From the NCBI GenBank assembly GCA_964635015.1, contig CAZWMS010000001.1, forward strand, positions 1-64,000: a stretch of 64,000 nt of DNA, written 5' to 3'. The position numbers and the translations under genes were made by a program. The notes under the pieces are model-generated. The model saw only the letters and a list, made by a program, of their open reading frames with translations. It searched no databases and was not told where the DNA came from. The stretch is from CAJWPI01 sp964635015. GTDB taxonomy: Bacteria > Pseudomonadota > Gammaproteobacteria > Magnimaribacterales > Magnimaribacteraceae. Shown one piece after another: positions 17,669 through 25,414 of the stretch (position 1 is the first letter of the stretch; each line of letters begins with the position of its first letter).

Positions 17669-18403
17669 TTAACTTCCTAATGTAACTCCACCGTCAAGAG
17701 GTATTAATGCCCCCGTTATGTATGCACTTCCAATTCCGCTTAAAAATAAAGCAGTAGCTACCATGTCCTGTTCTTTCCCATACCTACCTTGAGGAGTAGA
17801 GCCACCCGCTGTTTCTAGAAAAGTTTTTTCACCTACTTTGAAATCTGTCATTTTGCTCGGAAATGGTCCTGGAGAAATCGTATTGACATTAATATTCTCT
17901 TTAGCTAAATCCTTGGCCAGAACTCTTGTTAGATGATGTAAAGCAGCCTTACTAGTGTTATATGCATATGCGTTAAGTCCGCCTGATAAAGAACCAGCAG
18001 GAGATCCAATATTAATAACTCTTGCAGGATCTTCTTTGGTACCCGCCTCCCTTAATACAGGTAACAGTTCTTTGGTTAATTGAAATGGTGAACTAACATT
18101 TACTTTCATGACCATTTCCCAAGATTTCATTGGATACTCATCCAATGGAGCTCCCCAAGTCTTCCCTGCATTATTTACTAAAATATCCAATTTCTTCTCA
18201 AACGATTTTATCTTATCTGATAATAAAGTAACTCCTTCTTCATTAGATAAGTCAGTAGGAATAGCTATACATTCTCCCTTTTTAGATAATTCATCTGAAA
18301 CTTCATTACAGACTTCAGAATTTCTTGAAGAAATATAGACCTTGGCACCTGCTTGTATATAGCCTCTGGCTATCATTAAACCAATGCCCCTACTTCCGCC
18401 TGT
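17669..18403 (-). CDS. SDR family oxidoreductase, N-terminus lost in assembly gap
   Basis: The 244 visible residues cover nearly a whole SDR. It starts inside the cofactor loop TGGSRGIGLMIARGY, continues with NNAGKTWG near residue 73, and has the catalytic Ser in INIGSPAGS and Tyr/Lys in YAYNTSKAAL, then SPGPFPSKM. The C-terminal LDGGVTLGS is typical. Only about 10-20 residues and the start are missing, in the 100-N gap. The general pattern resembles RhlG/gluconate-dehydrogenase-like SDRs, but the substrate cannot be assigned. Sixteen bases separate it from the dienoyl-CoA reductase-like gene downstream, so they are probably co-transcribed. Confidence 0.82.
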   Translation of the reverse strand, partial: TGGSRGIGLMIARGYIQAGAKVYISSRNSEVCNEVSDELSKKGECIAIPTDLSNEEGVTLLSDKIKSFEKKLDILVNNAGKTWGAPLDEYPMKSWEMVMKVNVSSPFQLTKELLPVLREAGTKEDPARVINIGSPAGSLSGGLNAYAYNTSKAALHHLTRVLAKDLAKENINVNTISPGPFPSKMTDFKVGEKTFLETAGGSTPQGRYGKEQDMVATALFLSGIGSAYITGALIPLDGGVTLGS

Positions 18404-18503
18404 NNNNNNNNNNNNNNNNNNNNNNNNNNNNNNNNNNNNNNNNNNNNNNNNNNNNNNNNNNNNNNNNNNNNNNNNNNNNNNNNNNNNNNNNNNNNNNNNN
18501 NNN
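18404..18503. other. Assembly gap (100 N)
   Basis: Exactly 100 undetermined bases, the conventional filler for a scaffold join of unknown length. It removes the N-terminus of the SDR gene and the C-terminal part of trpS. Both genes read toward lower coordinates, so trpS would have to end within the gap. Confidence 0.99.
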
Positions 18504-19274
18504 GTCTGTTGAAAAGACCTTGTAGATATTAAAAATTGTCGAATCATCAGTAGATTTTGGAACACCCGGCTTAAGAGAGTTAGTTTTTATCTTCATGATT
18601 GATTTTCTTAAATCATCTTTATTTTTAAAAACAGGAATTACATTTTTATAGCTTTTAGACATTTTTCGCCCATCTAGTCCCGGAATCATTCCGGAATCAT
18701 TATCAATTTGTGCTTTTGGTATTGTAAAAATTTCGCCATAGTAATGATTAAATCTCTTTGCAATGTTTCTAGTCATTTCAATGTGTTGTTTTTGGTCGCT
18801 TCCAACTGGCACAATGTCTGCATTAAACATAAGTATATCTGCAGCCATAAGAATTGGATAATTGTAAAGCCCCATTGTTATCCCTTTGTCTATGTCTTCA
18901 GACTTAGAGCTTAAATTAAATGAAACAGCATCCTTATAAGCGTGAGCTCTATTCATTAGACCTTTAGAAGTTAGGCAACTTAAAATCCACGCTAGTTCTA
19001 ATATGTGTGGTATATCTGATTGTCTATAGAAAGTTACTTTTTTAGGATCTAACCCACAAGCCAGCCAACAAGCAGCTATTTCTAAACTAGAAATATGTGT
19101 AAGTGAAGGATCAAGGGTTTTGATTAAAGAATGATAGTCTGCAAGAAAGAGAAAAGATGAAACAGTTTTGTTCTCACTAGCCTTAATAGCTGGCAAAACT
19201 GCTCCAGCTAAATTACCTAAATGAGGGGTTCCGCTAGTGGTAATACCCGTTAGTACTATTTTTTTTTCTACCAA
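18504..19274 (-). CDS. trpS: Tryptophanyl-tRNA synthetase, C-terminus lost in assembly gap
   Basis: The first 257 residues of TrpS, a class I synthetase that charges tRNA-Trp. The HIGH-like motif is TSGTPHLGN (13-21), FLADYHSL is near 43, the Trp-specific region GLYNYPILMAADILMF is at 135-150, VGSDQKQHIEMTRNIA follows, and the KMSKS loop is GRKMSKS (202-208). The missing piece is roughly 80 or more residues. The start is TTG; no ATG lies nearby in frame before the first beta strand. It is divergent from thpR. Confidence 0.93.
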
Positions 19275-19360
19275 TATAGATTTCCTTTTAATAATTTTAC
19301 ATCATGGAAATGAATAAAGTAGTTGATTCCACCAATCATTTCATTATCATCTTCGGCAAA

Positions 19361-19912
19361 ATGAGCATGTCAAGAATTTTTATAGCATTAACTGCAGATT
19401 CTGATCTTAACAAAGAGCTAGTAACTCTTAAATCAAAAATGCAGAAATTAATTGTTCCAGGGGCTAGAGTAAACTGGTCAATTAATAAATTTCATCATCT
19501 TACAGTTTTCTTTGTAGGAAATATGGAACCAGAGCAGTTAGAAGAAATGTACATCAAATTTGCAGATATAAAGATACCAGGAAATTATCTAGAGGTTGAA
19601 ATAACAGATATCAGCTATTATCCTAATGAAAGTAGTCAGTTACTAGCAAGTAATATAACTTTGTCTGCTAATTTAAAGAAACTTTATAATCAGGTAGAAC
19701 AGATCTTAGCTACAATAGGATTTAGTACTAAACTTAGAAATTATAGGCCTCATATTACTTTGGCTAGATTTACAGATAGAACCAGGCCTTTTAAAGAGAT
19801 TTATGAGATACCACAACCAATTAAAGCTAAATTCGTTTCATTAGATATTTACGAAAGTATCAAAAGAAAAACTAAGACAACACATGATTTAATAAAAAGC
19901 TTTGATTTATAA
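19361..19912 (+). CDS. thpR: RNA 2',3'-cyclic phosphodiesterase (2'-5' RNA ligase family)
   Basis: A 183-residue protein of the 2H phosphoesterase family. The two catalytic HxTx motifs are HHLTVFFVG near residue 46 and RPHITLARF near 130. The family opens RNA 2',3'-cyclic phosphates and can also join 2'-5' ends in vitro. I chose the ATG at 19361, which puts RIFIALT in the usual N-terminal place. An upstream in-frame ATG (19304) would add 19 residues unlike the family. The stop codon overlaps the tail of a bidirectional terminator. Confidence 0.87.
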   Translation: MSMSRIFIALTADSDLNKELVTLKSKMQKLIVPGARVNWSINKFHHLTVFFVGNMEPEQLEEMYIKFADIKIPGNYLEVEITDISYYPNESSQLLASNITLSANLKKLYNQVEQILATIGFSTKLRNYRPHITLARFTDRTRPFKEIYEIPQPIKAKFVSLDIYESIKRKTKTTHDLIKSFDL

Positions 19913-19934
19913 AAAAACACCTCTGTAAGGTGTT
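19911..19934. terminator. Bidirectional intrinsic terminator
   Basis: A 7-bp stem, AACACCT (19916-19922) with AGGTGTT (19928-19934), has a 5-base loop. On the minus strand it is followed by seven T, a strong terminator for the candidate small RNA. On the plus strand only three T follow, so it is weaker for thpR. Confidence 0.75.
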
Positions 19935-20100
19935 TAATCGAAGTTGAAGGGGTCAGTGTGGGTTCTTCACTGTACGAAAAGTTCCCTTTCTTCTCGCAGG
20001 TGGCCAACGTAAGTTGTTCCTTTCACCCTTCTCCTTCTGTCCATTTTCTTTCAAATCTGGGTCTCGAGGTCCAGTTTCTTCTGAAAAATAGCCTGCGTAT
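19914..20100 (-). ncRNA. Candidate structured small RNA with five GGA motifs, family not recognised
   Basis: The 324 bases between thpR and the LOG gene hold no credible ORF. Read on the minus strand, they give a purine-rich ~185-nt transcript that ends in a strong terminator. Inverted repeats include CGCAGG/CCTGCG (20092-20097 with 19995-20000, closing a ~100-nt domain), CTGG/CCAG around 20057-20074, and CAGTG/CACTG (19967-19971 with 19953-19957). GGA occurs five times, as in CsrA-sequestering RNAs, but loops are not clearly the CsrB type. Two -10 candidates (TTATAC at 20097-20102; CATAAT at 20120-20125) leave the 5' end uncertain. Bases 20101-20236 are plain AT-rich spacer. Confidence 0.5.
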
Positions 20101-20236
20101 AATTTACCAAAAATTAAAAATTATGCAAGTTTTATAATTTTCAATAAAAGAAATTAAAATATTCTTATTTATTAAATTAAATCAATAATTTAAAGAGTTA
20201 AATTAAAGTTATCTATAGTTAAATATTTTATTTATT

Positions 20237-20818
20237 TTATTTCCTTAGTCTTTTATACCAATCTTTACTGTCTTTAGGCTTAAATAATTTAACTATTTCT
20301 ATACCTTTCTTTACTTCATTGACTAAAAAGAAGTCTTCTAAGGAATTTTTTGGTAGAAAACCTAATTCTGTAGCTTTTTCTACAAATTTGTACAGATTTT
20401 GATAGTAATTGTCTGTGTTTAAAAGCACTATAGGTTTTGAATAAAGACCAAGTTGATTCCAAGCTAAAGCCTCAAAAAACTCTTCCCAAGTTCCAACTCC
20501 ACCTGGTAAAACAACTATAGCTTCAGATAATTCAGCCATCTTAGCTTTTCTCTCATGCATAGTATCTACAACTATTAATTTAGTTAAATTTTTGTGACCT
20601 ACTTCTACATCTTTTAACTGCTGTGTTATAACTCCAGTTATATCCCCCCCTTCTTTTAAAAAAGAGTCAGCCATAATGCCCATTAATCCTAAACTGCCAC
20701 CTCCATAGACAACTGAAAAACCTTCTTTTCCTAACTGATTACCTAATTCAATAGCTGTCTTTTTATAAGAATTTTTAATTCCTGTACTAGACCCGGCATA
20801 TACACAAATTGATTTCAT
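20237..20818 (-). CDS. LOG family protein (cytokinin riboside 5'-monophosphate phosphoribohydrolase type)
   Basis: A 193-residue Rossmann protein of the LOG family (TIGR00730 type). It begins MKSICVYAGSSTGI, has YGGGSLGLMGIMADSFL near residue 38, MHERKAKMAEL near 88 and the diagnostic PGGVGTWEEFFEALAWNQLG near 105. Members split nucleoside 5'-monophosphates at the N-glycosidic bond; in bacteria the physiological substrate is mostly unknown. The ATG at 20818 is directly supported. It is divergent from the FrnE-like gene. Confidence 0.9.
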   Translation of the reverse strand: MKSICVYAGSSTGIKNSYKKTAIELGNQLGKEGFSVVYGGGSLGLMGIMADSFLKEGGDITGVITQQLKDVEVGHKNLTKLIVVDTMHERKAKMAELSEAIVVLPGGVGTWEEFFEALAWNQLGLYSKPIVLLNTDNYYQNLYKFVEKATELGFLPKNSLEDFFLVNEVKKGIEIVKLFKPKDSKDWYKRLRK

Positions 20819-20878
20819 AACTTAATAATCCCTTATATTACTCTCTTATTTATAATAGTATCTTAGCAATAACCTCTT

Positions 20879-21547
20879 ATGTTAAGAAATAAAATCCTAA
20901 TTGAAATTGTTTCAGATATAGTCTGTCCTTGGTGTGTTATTGGCTACAAAAATCTTCTAACTGCTATTAGAAGACTAGAGAAAGAAATGGAATTTGAAAT
21001 TAGCTGGTTGCCTTATCAGCTTCACCCTCAAATACCTTATACAGGCATAAAAAAAGGGGAATTAAATCAACTTAAACTTAGTTCAACAGATAGTACCAAA
21101 GAAACTTCAAATTATTTAATGGAGCTGGGTAGAGAGGTAAACTTTATTTTTAACTTTTCTCTTAATGAATACATTCCAAATACTTTTCTTGCACATAGGT
21201 TAATTTGGTTTTCAAAATCTAAAAAATTACAATCTAAACTTGTGGAAACTCTATTTAAAGCCTATTTTACTAATGGGATAGATATTAGTTCTGAAAAGAA
21301 TCTTTTGCATCTGGCAATATCTATAGGGCTTGATAAACAAGAAGTTCAAGATTTTTTGAAATACAAAGAGGGTGAAAAGGAAGTACTTAAACAAGAGAGA
21401 AGTTGCAGGGAAAGAAATATTTCGGGTGTACCTACCTATATCTTTAACAAGAAATTTATTCTGCCTGGAGGACAAGAATCTAATACATTTATTGCTTTTT
21501 TAAAAAGAGTAAAAGATAAAGAAGGCAAAAATTCTACTGCTAATTAG
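20879..21547 (+). CDS. DsbA-family thioredoxin-like oxidoreductase (FrnE-like)
   Basis: A 222-residue protein with the FrnE/2-hydroxychromene-2-carboxylate isomerase layout. IEIVSDIVCPWCVIGYKNL at 7-25 holds a CPWC motif, an alpha-helical insert follows, and GVPTYIFNKKFILPGGQ near 182 carries the cis-Pro. No signal peptide is visible, so it probably acts in the cytoplasm on disulfides. The exact substrate is unknown. Its stop overlaps by 8 bases the stop of the convergent cupin gene. Confidence 0.88.
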   Translation: MLRNKILIEIVSDIVCPWCVIGYKNLLTAIRRLEKEMEFEISWLPYQLHPQIPYTGIKKGELNQLKLSSTDSTKETSNYLMELGREVNFIFNFSLNEYIPNTFLAHRLIWFSKSKKLQSKLVETLFKAYFTNGIDISSEKNLLHLAISIGLDKQEVQDFLKYKEGEKEVLKQERSCRERNISGVPTYIFNKKFILPGGQESNTFIAFLKRVKDKEGKNSTAN

Positions 21548-21893
21548 TATGGGGTTGATCGTTAGGATGGTGATACACAACGAAATACTTTATAGGCCCT
21601 TCTGACTTACCAGAGTGCTTTTTTAAAGCTGGTTCTATCCAAACATCGCCTGAAGTAAATTCCTTTAACTTGCCTTCTATATCTACTTGCACATTGCCAT
21701 CTATTAAATAAACAGTTCCCGGAGCAGGATGGGTGTGTAGAGGAATATTAATAGGACCATCTGATTCCTTTAACTGAATTGTCATACTCATTCCATTGCC
21801 AATAGGTAAAGTGTTATTATAGATAGTTGTTATTTTTTCTGAAAAAATAAAAAAAGGAACGACTATCATGAATATTGTAAATATAATTTTCAT
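21540..21893 (-). CDS. Exported cupin-domain protein
   Basis: A 117-residue protein with a signal peptide (MKIIFTIFMIVVPFFIFS) and one small cupin barrel. The metal motif is HTHPAPGTVYLIDG near residue 54, with the second cupin motif around SGDVWIEPALKKHSG near 82. It is likely periplasmic and metal binding; small cupins of this type have varied or unknown functions. It stands alone between two plus-strand genes. Confidence 0.8.
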   Translation of the reverse strand: MKIIFTIFMIVVPFFIFSEKITTIYNNTLPIGNGMSMTIQLKESDGPINIPLHTHPAPGTVYLIDGNVQVDIEGKLKEFTSGDVWIEPALKKHSGKSEGPIKYFVVYHHPNDQPHTN

Positions 21894-21976
21894 AAGCTCT
21901 CCATATCTTCTTAACTCTCTATTGTTCTGGGTCTAGATGAAGAAGTAAAGCATCAAAAAGCAAAATAACTATAAAA

Positions 21977-22618
21977 GTGGAAAAGTTTCTGGATATAAAA
22001 AAAATAAAAGATGCTCAAGTTTTTACGGACTACTTCCCATTCTTTGAAGTTAAAGATGTTTTTAGGAAGAGTCAGAAAATAGATGAATTATTAAATGATT
22101 TACCTGATATAAACCAAGGTGGCAGTTACCCAACTGAAGTAATTAATTCTGGTATCCATTTTAGACAACTAGTAAATGAACTCAAAGGAGAGGAGTTAAA
22201 ATATATTCTAGAAGAGAAATTCGAATTAGACCTTTCTAATACTCCTTCAATGACAACTTTTAGAGGTTTCTCTAAAAAAAAAGATGGTCAAATCCATGTT
22301 GATTCTAGAAGCAAGTTAGTTACTTTTCTTCTTTATTTAAATAAAGAATGGAATAACAAAAATGGGAATCTAAGATTATTAAAGAATAGAACAGATATAG
22401 AAAACTCCTTTGCTGAAATACCAGCCACAATAGGAAGTTTAGTAGCTTTTAAGGTTGATGTAAATGGTTCATATGGTTGGCATGGTTATAAGAGTTTTGA
22501 AGGAAAAAGATTATCTCTGCAGCTTAATTACATACATGAACAATCAATAAAAAGACATAAATTACTTCATCTTTTTAGTTCAAAAGTCAAACAAGTTAAA
22601 AAACAATTAATTAAGTGA
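21977..22618 (+). CDS. 2-oxoglutarate/Fe(II) oxygenase-like protein
   Basis: A 213-residue protein with the jelly-roll oxygenase pattern. The iron motif HxD is HVDSRSK near residue 103, the distal His is in GWHGYKSFEG near 166, and the Arg that holds 2-oxoglutarate is KRLSLQLNY near 175. The group resembles prolyl-hydroxylase-like proteins often found beside sugar or LPS genes. The start is GTG; its stop overlaps the GTG start of waaC by 4 bases (GTGA), so the two are coupled. That coupling suggests a role in surface glycan work, but this is an inference. Confidence 0.75.
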   Translation: MEKFLDIKKIKDAQVFTDYFPFFEVKDVFRKSQKIDELLNDLPDINQGGSYPTEVINSGIHFRQLVNELKGEELKYILEEKFELDLSNTPSMTTFRGFSKKKDGQIHVDSRSKLVTFLLYLNKEWNNKNGNLRLLKNRTDIENSFAEIPATIGSLVAFKVDVNGSYGWHGYKSFEGKRLSLQLNYIHEQSIKRHKLLHLFSSKVKQVKKQLIK

Positions 22619-23610
22619 AAGTCCTAATAATTAAGCTAACCTCTATGGGTGACTTAATGCATGCCCTGCCCGCTCTAACAGATGCTGCAAAACAAATACC
22701 AAATATAGAATTTGACTGGGTAGTTGATGAAAATTTTTCTGAAGTCCCTTTATGGCATCCTAATGTTAAATCAGTTATTAAAACTAATCATAGAACATGG
22801 AAAAAGAATATTTTTTCTTTCAAATTAGTTAAACAACTAATAGGCATAAAGAAAATATTAAATAATAAACATTATGATGTGGTGATTGATATGCAGAATA
22901 ATCTTAAAAGTGCTGCTGTTTCTTTCTTAATTAATAAACCTGTTCATGGTATGGATAGGACTAGTGTAAGAGAATATCCTGCTCATCTTACTTATGATTT
23001 TAAATATAAAATTTCTAAAGAAAATCATGCAATAGTAAGGCAAAGGGAGCTAATGGCTATGAGTCTTGGGTATAAAGCAAACCAAGAAAAAGTAGATTAT
23101 GGTACAACCATGGAAAGATTTGAAAGTTTTAAGGCTGGACCTATATTTAGTACAACTCAATGGAAAAAGTCTTTAGTTTTGGTGCACAATGCAAGCAAGC
23201 CAAGTAAGATGTGGCCAATAAACTTCTGGCAAGATTTAATTGAATATATGAACAAAGAAGGTTATAGGGCTGTTTTGCCTTCGGGATCAAAGGAAGAATA
23301 TTTAAGAGCCAAAGAGATTGCATCATCTAATAAAGAAAGCTTTGCTATAGAACCCATGTCTTTAAACGAAACTGCTTATATCATTAATATATCTGAAGGA
23401 TGTGTTTGTTCTGATACTGGTTTAGCTCACCTAGCTGCTCTTTTAAATAAACCTTCAGTCACCATGTATTCAGTCACTGATAAAAATTTAATTGGAACCG
23501 TTGGACAAAATCAAAGTCACATTGTCTCTACTGATTCTAAAATGGAAAGTATTTCTCCAAAAAAGGTATGGGAAGAACTTAAACTATTGATGAGCTCTGG
23601 CGGAGGGTGA
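22615..23610 (+). CDS. waaC: ADP-heptose:LPS heptosyltransferase I
   Basis: A 331-residue GT9 glycosyltransferase of the WaaC kind, which adds the first heptose to Kdo of the LPS inner core. It starts KVLIIKLTSMGDLMHALPALTDA, with the catalytic Asp in GDLMH, then VIDMQNNLKSA near residue 95 and the nucleotide-sugar site SDTGLAHLAALLNKPSVTMYS near 264. The start is GTG. The last four codons (SSGGG end) lie inside the tRNA-Ser gene on the other strand: the stop codon at 23608-23610 falls in the tRNA acceptor stem region. Confidence 0.92.
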   Translation: MKVLIIKLTSMGDLMHALPALTDAAKQIPNIEFDWVVDENFSEVPLWHPNVKSVIKTNHRTWKKNIFSFKLVKQLIGIKKILNNKHYDVVIDMQNNLKSAAVSFLINKPVHGMDRTSVREYPAHLTYDFKYKISKENHAIVRQRELMAMSLGYKANQEKVDYGTTMERFESFKAGPIFSTTQWKKSLVLVHNASKPSKMWPINFWQDLIEYMNKEGYRAVLPSGSKEEYLRAKEIASSNKESFAIEPMSLNETAYIINISEGCVCSDTGLAHLAALLNKPSVTMYSVTDKNLIGTVGQNQSHIVSTDSKMESISPKKVWEELKLLMSSGGG

Positions 23611-23689
23611 GGGATTCGAACCCCCGAAGGCTTTAACACCTTGCTGGTTTTCAAGACCAGTGCATTCAACCAGACTCTGCCAACCCTCC
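23598..23689 (-). tRNA. tRNA-Ser(UGA)
   Basis: A type II tRNA read on the minus strand. The acceptor stem GGAGGGT (23689-23683) pairs perfectly with ACCCTCC (23608-23602). The anticodon arm is CTGGT-CTTGAAA-ACCAG with anticodon TGA (23651-23653). The long variable arm AAGG...CCTT is typical of serine, and the T arm contains TTCGAAT. Discriminator G is followed by an encoded CCA (23600-23598). The 3' end overlaps the last 13 bases of waaC on the opposite strand. Confidence 0.97.
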
Positions 23690-23712
23690 TAAAAGAATTT
23701 CGAGTTATTGTA

Positions 23713-23931
23713 CTATATAGAATTATTGTCCTTATTTTTTATGCATAAGGTTATTCCTTGAATAAAAATACCCTGTCTAGTTATCTCACATCTCTCTCTT
23801 GTATTAAAAATCTCGTGATATTTCACCCATCCACAAGAAGAACATGATTTAACCAATAAATTATAGTCCTGTGAAGATATCTTATCAGACAAGAAAAATA
23901 GAAAGAGCAAGAGAAGTTTTAGTTTAACCAA
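23713..23931 (-). CDS. Small secreted cysteine-containing protein, unknown
   Basis: A 72-residue product with a clear signal peptide (KLKLLLLFLFFLSDKISS) and a mature part of about 50 residues with four Cys: two in KSCSSCGW, one in RERCEI and one in ITLCIK. Disulfide formation in the periplasm is likely. I do not recognise a family. The start is TTG and overlaps by 8 bases the stop of the monooxygenase gene, which suggests co-expression. The signal peptide supports a real gene, but the product might be strain specific. Confidence 0.6.
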   Translation of the reverse strand: MVKLKLLLLFLFFLSDKISSQDYNLLVKSCSSCGWVKYHEIFNTRERCEITRQGIFIQGITLCIKNKDNNSI

Positions 23932-25366
23932 AGTTAAATTCTTTAAATTTAGGGTTAGTATTTTCTAGCCAATAGTTAATATGGCCCTTGTGGTAATTAT
24001 TAATAACTTTTCCTTTTTCATTTTTATACCAACTGTCGCAATTTGCAGAGAATACAGTCTCAGCCAGTCCTTTTTGAACCCTCTGATTATATTTTGTCAT
24101 TTCATCTTCTTTAACATCTATATAAGAAGAATTATTTCTTAATGTCTTTTTTATGCATTTAAGGATATATTCAGACTGGCATTCAATCATAAAAATGATG
24201 GAGTTATGTCCTAGATTAGTATTGGGTCCATAAAGCATGAAAAAATTTGGAAATCCAGAAACAGCAATACCCCTGTGTGCTTCTGCCCCCTTCGACCAAC
24301 TATCCTTCAACCTTTTTCCTTCAAATCCAAAAACTTCTAAAGGTGTTAAAAATTCTGAGGTTCGAAACCCAGTTGCATAGATTATGAGATCTACTTTTCT
24401 TTCATTTCTTTCTGAATCAACTAAAGAGTCCTGTTTTATTTCCAGTATAGGTGAGTCTACAACTTCACAATTTTCTTTAACCAAGGTTTCATAATAATTT
24501 TCAACTACTAAAACTCTTTTGCATCCAAAAGGATAACTAGGTGTTAATTTTTTTACAAGATCAAGGTCTTTAACAATTGAGTTTAGGTATTGTAACGTTT
24601 TCCCTTCCAGAAACTTTGTATACCAAGTTTGTTTAACTAAAGCGTAATAGTTAGATCCCAATAAAACCCATGTTCTAAACCTATATAGTCTCAAAACTAA
24701 GGGAAAGTATTTAAAAAGCCATTTGGTAAATTCAGAGTAAGGTTTGTCTCTTCTCTCCATTGCCCAATGAGCTGATTTTTGAAAAATATATAGCTTTTTA
24801 ACTTTTTTTCCAAGTTCAGGTATAAATTGAACAGCACTTCCTCCATTGCCTATAACAGCAACTTCTTTATTTTCTAGATTATAATCGTGATTCCATCTAG
24901 ATGAATGAAAAGATTCTCCTTTGAATGTATCAATACCCATTATGTCAGGTACATTGGGAGAATTTAGCTGACCTAATCCTGAAATTAAAAATTTTGTCTC
25001 TATTTTCTTACCGTTGGAAGTTTTCAATTCCCACACATTTTTTTTACTTAAAAAAGAGGCTGATTTAATTTCAGTATTAAATTTAATATTTGAGACTATC
25101 TGATATTTATCAGCACAAAACTCAAGATACTGTCGTATTTCTTCAGAGCTTGAATATACCCTTGTCCAATCGGTTTTAAGTTCAAAAGAATATGAATAAA
25201 AATGAGAAGGAACATCACAAGCACAACCCGGATATGTGTTATCAAACCAAGTGCCTCCTAGATTTGATGATTTTTCAAAAATAGTAAACTCTTCAATTCC
25301 TGATTTTTTAAGCTTTATAGCCATGCAGATACCTGATACACCTGCCCCCAATATAGCAACTTTCAT
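23924..25366 (-). CDS. Flavin-dependent Baeyer-Villiger-type monooxygenase
   Basis: A 480-residue FAD/NADPH monooxygenase. The FAD motif GAGVSG is at 7-12, followed by EKSSNLGGTWFDNTYPGCACDVPSH in two adjoining blocks. The Baeyer-Villiger fingerprint F-x-G-x(3)-H-x(3)-W appears as FKGESFHSSRW near residue 148. The NADPH motif is VIGNGGSAVQ near 171, and VDLIIYATGF near 320. Such enzymes turn ketones to esters or oxidise S/N atoms; the substrate is unknown. It follows the aminotransferase gene by 48 bases in a minus-strand operon with crotonase and sulfatase genes. Confidence 0.87.
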   Translation of the reverse strand: MKVAILGAGVSGICMAIKLKKSGIEEFTIFEKSSNLGGTWFDNTYPGCACDVPSHFYSYSFELKTDWTRVYSSSEEIRQYLEFCADKYQIVSNIKFNTEIKSASFLSKKNVWELKTSNGKKIETKFLISGLGQLNSPNVPDIMGIDTFKGESFHSSRWNHDYNLENKEVAVIGNGGSAVQFIPELGKKVKKLYIFQKSAHWAMERRDKPYSEFTKWLFKYFPLVLRLYRFRTWVLLGSNYYALVKQTWYTKFLEGKTLQYLNSIVKDLDLVKKLTPSYPFGCKRVLVVENYYETLVKENCEVVDSPILEIKQDSLVDSERNERKVDLIIYATGFRTSEFLTPLEVFGFEGKRLKDSWSKGAEAHRGIAVSGFPNFFMLYGPNTNLGHNSIIFMIECQSEYILKCIKKTLRNNSSYIDVKEDEMTKYNQRVQKGLAETVFSANCDSWYKNEKGKVINNYHKGHINYWLENTNPKFKEFNFG

Positions 25367-25414
25367 TTATATAGTTTAGGTAAAGATTAGCTTGAAATAA
25401 ATACTTTATTTACT

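Noticed and set aside
18390..18565. Reading frames that run through the N gap on both strands
   Set aside because: The undetermined bases only appear to join trpS and the SDR gene; the two visible ends are different proteins.
19914..20100. 6S RNA or RNase P RNA
   Set aside because: I could not find the conserved 6S bubble flanks or the RNase P core sequences, and the length is too short for RNase P RNA.
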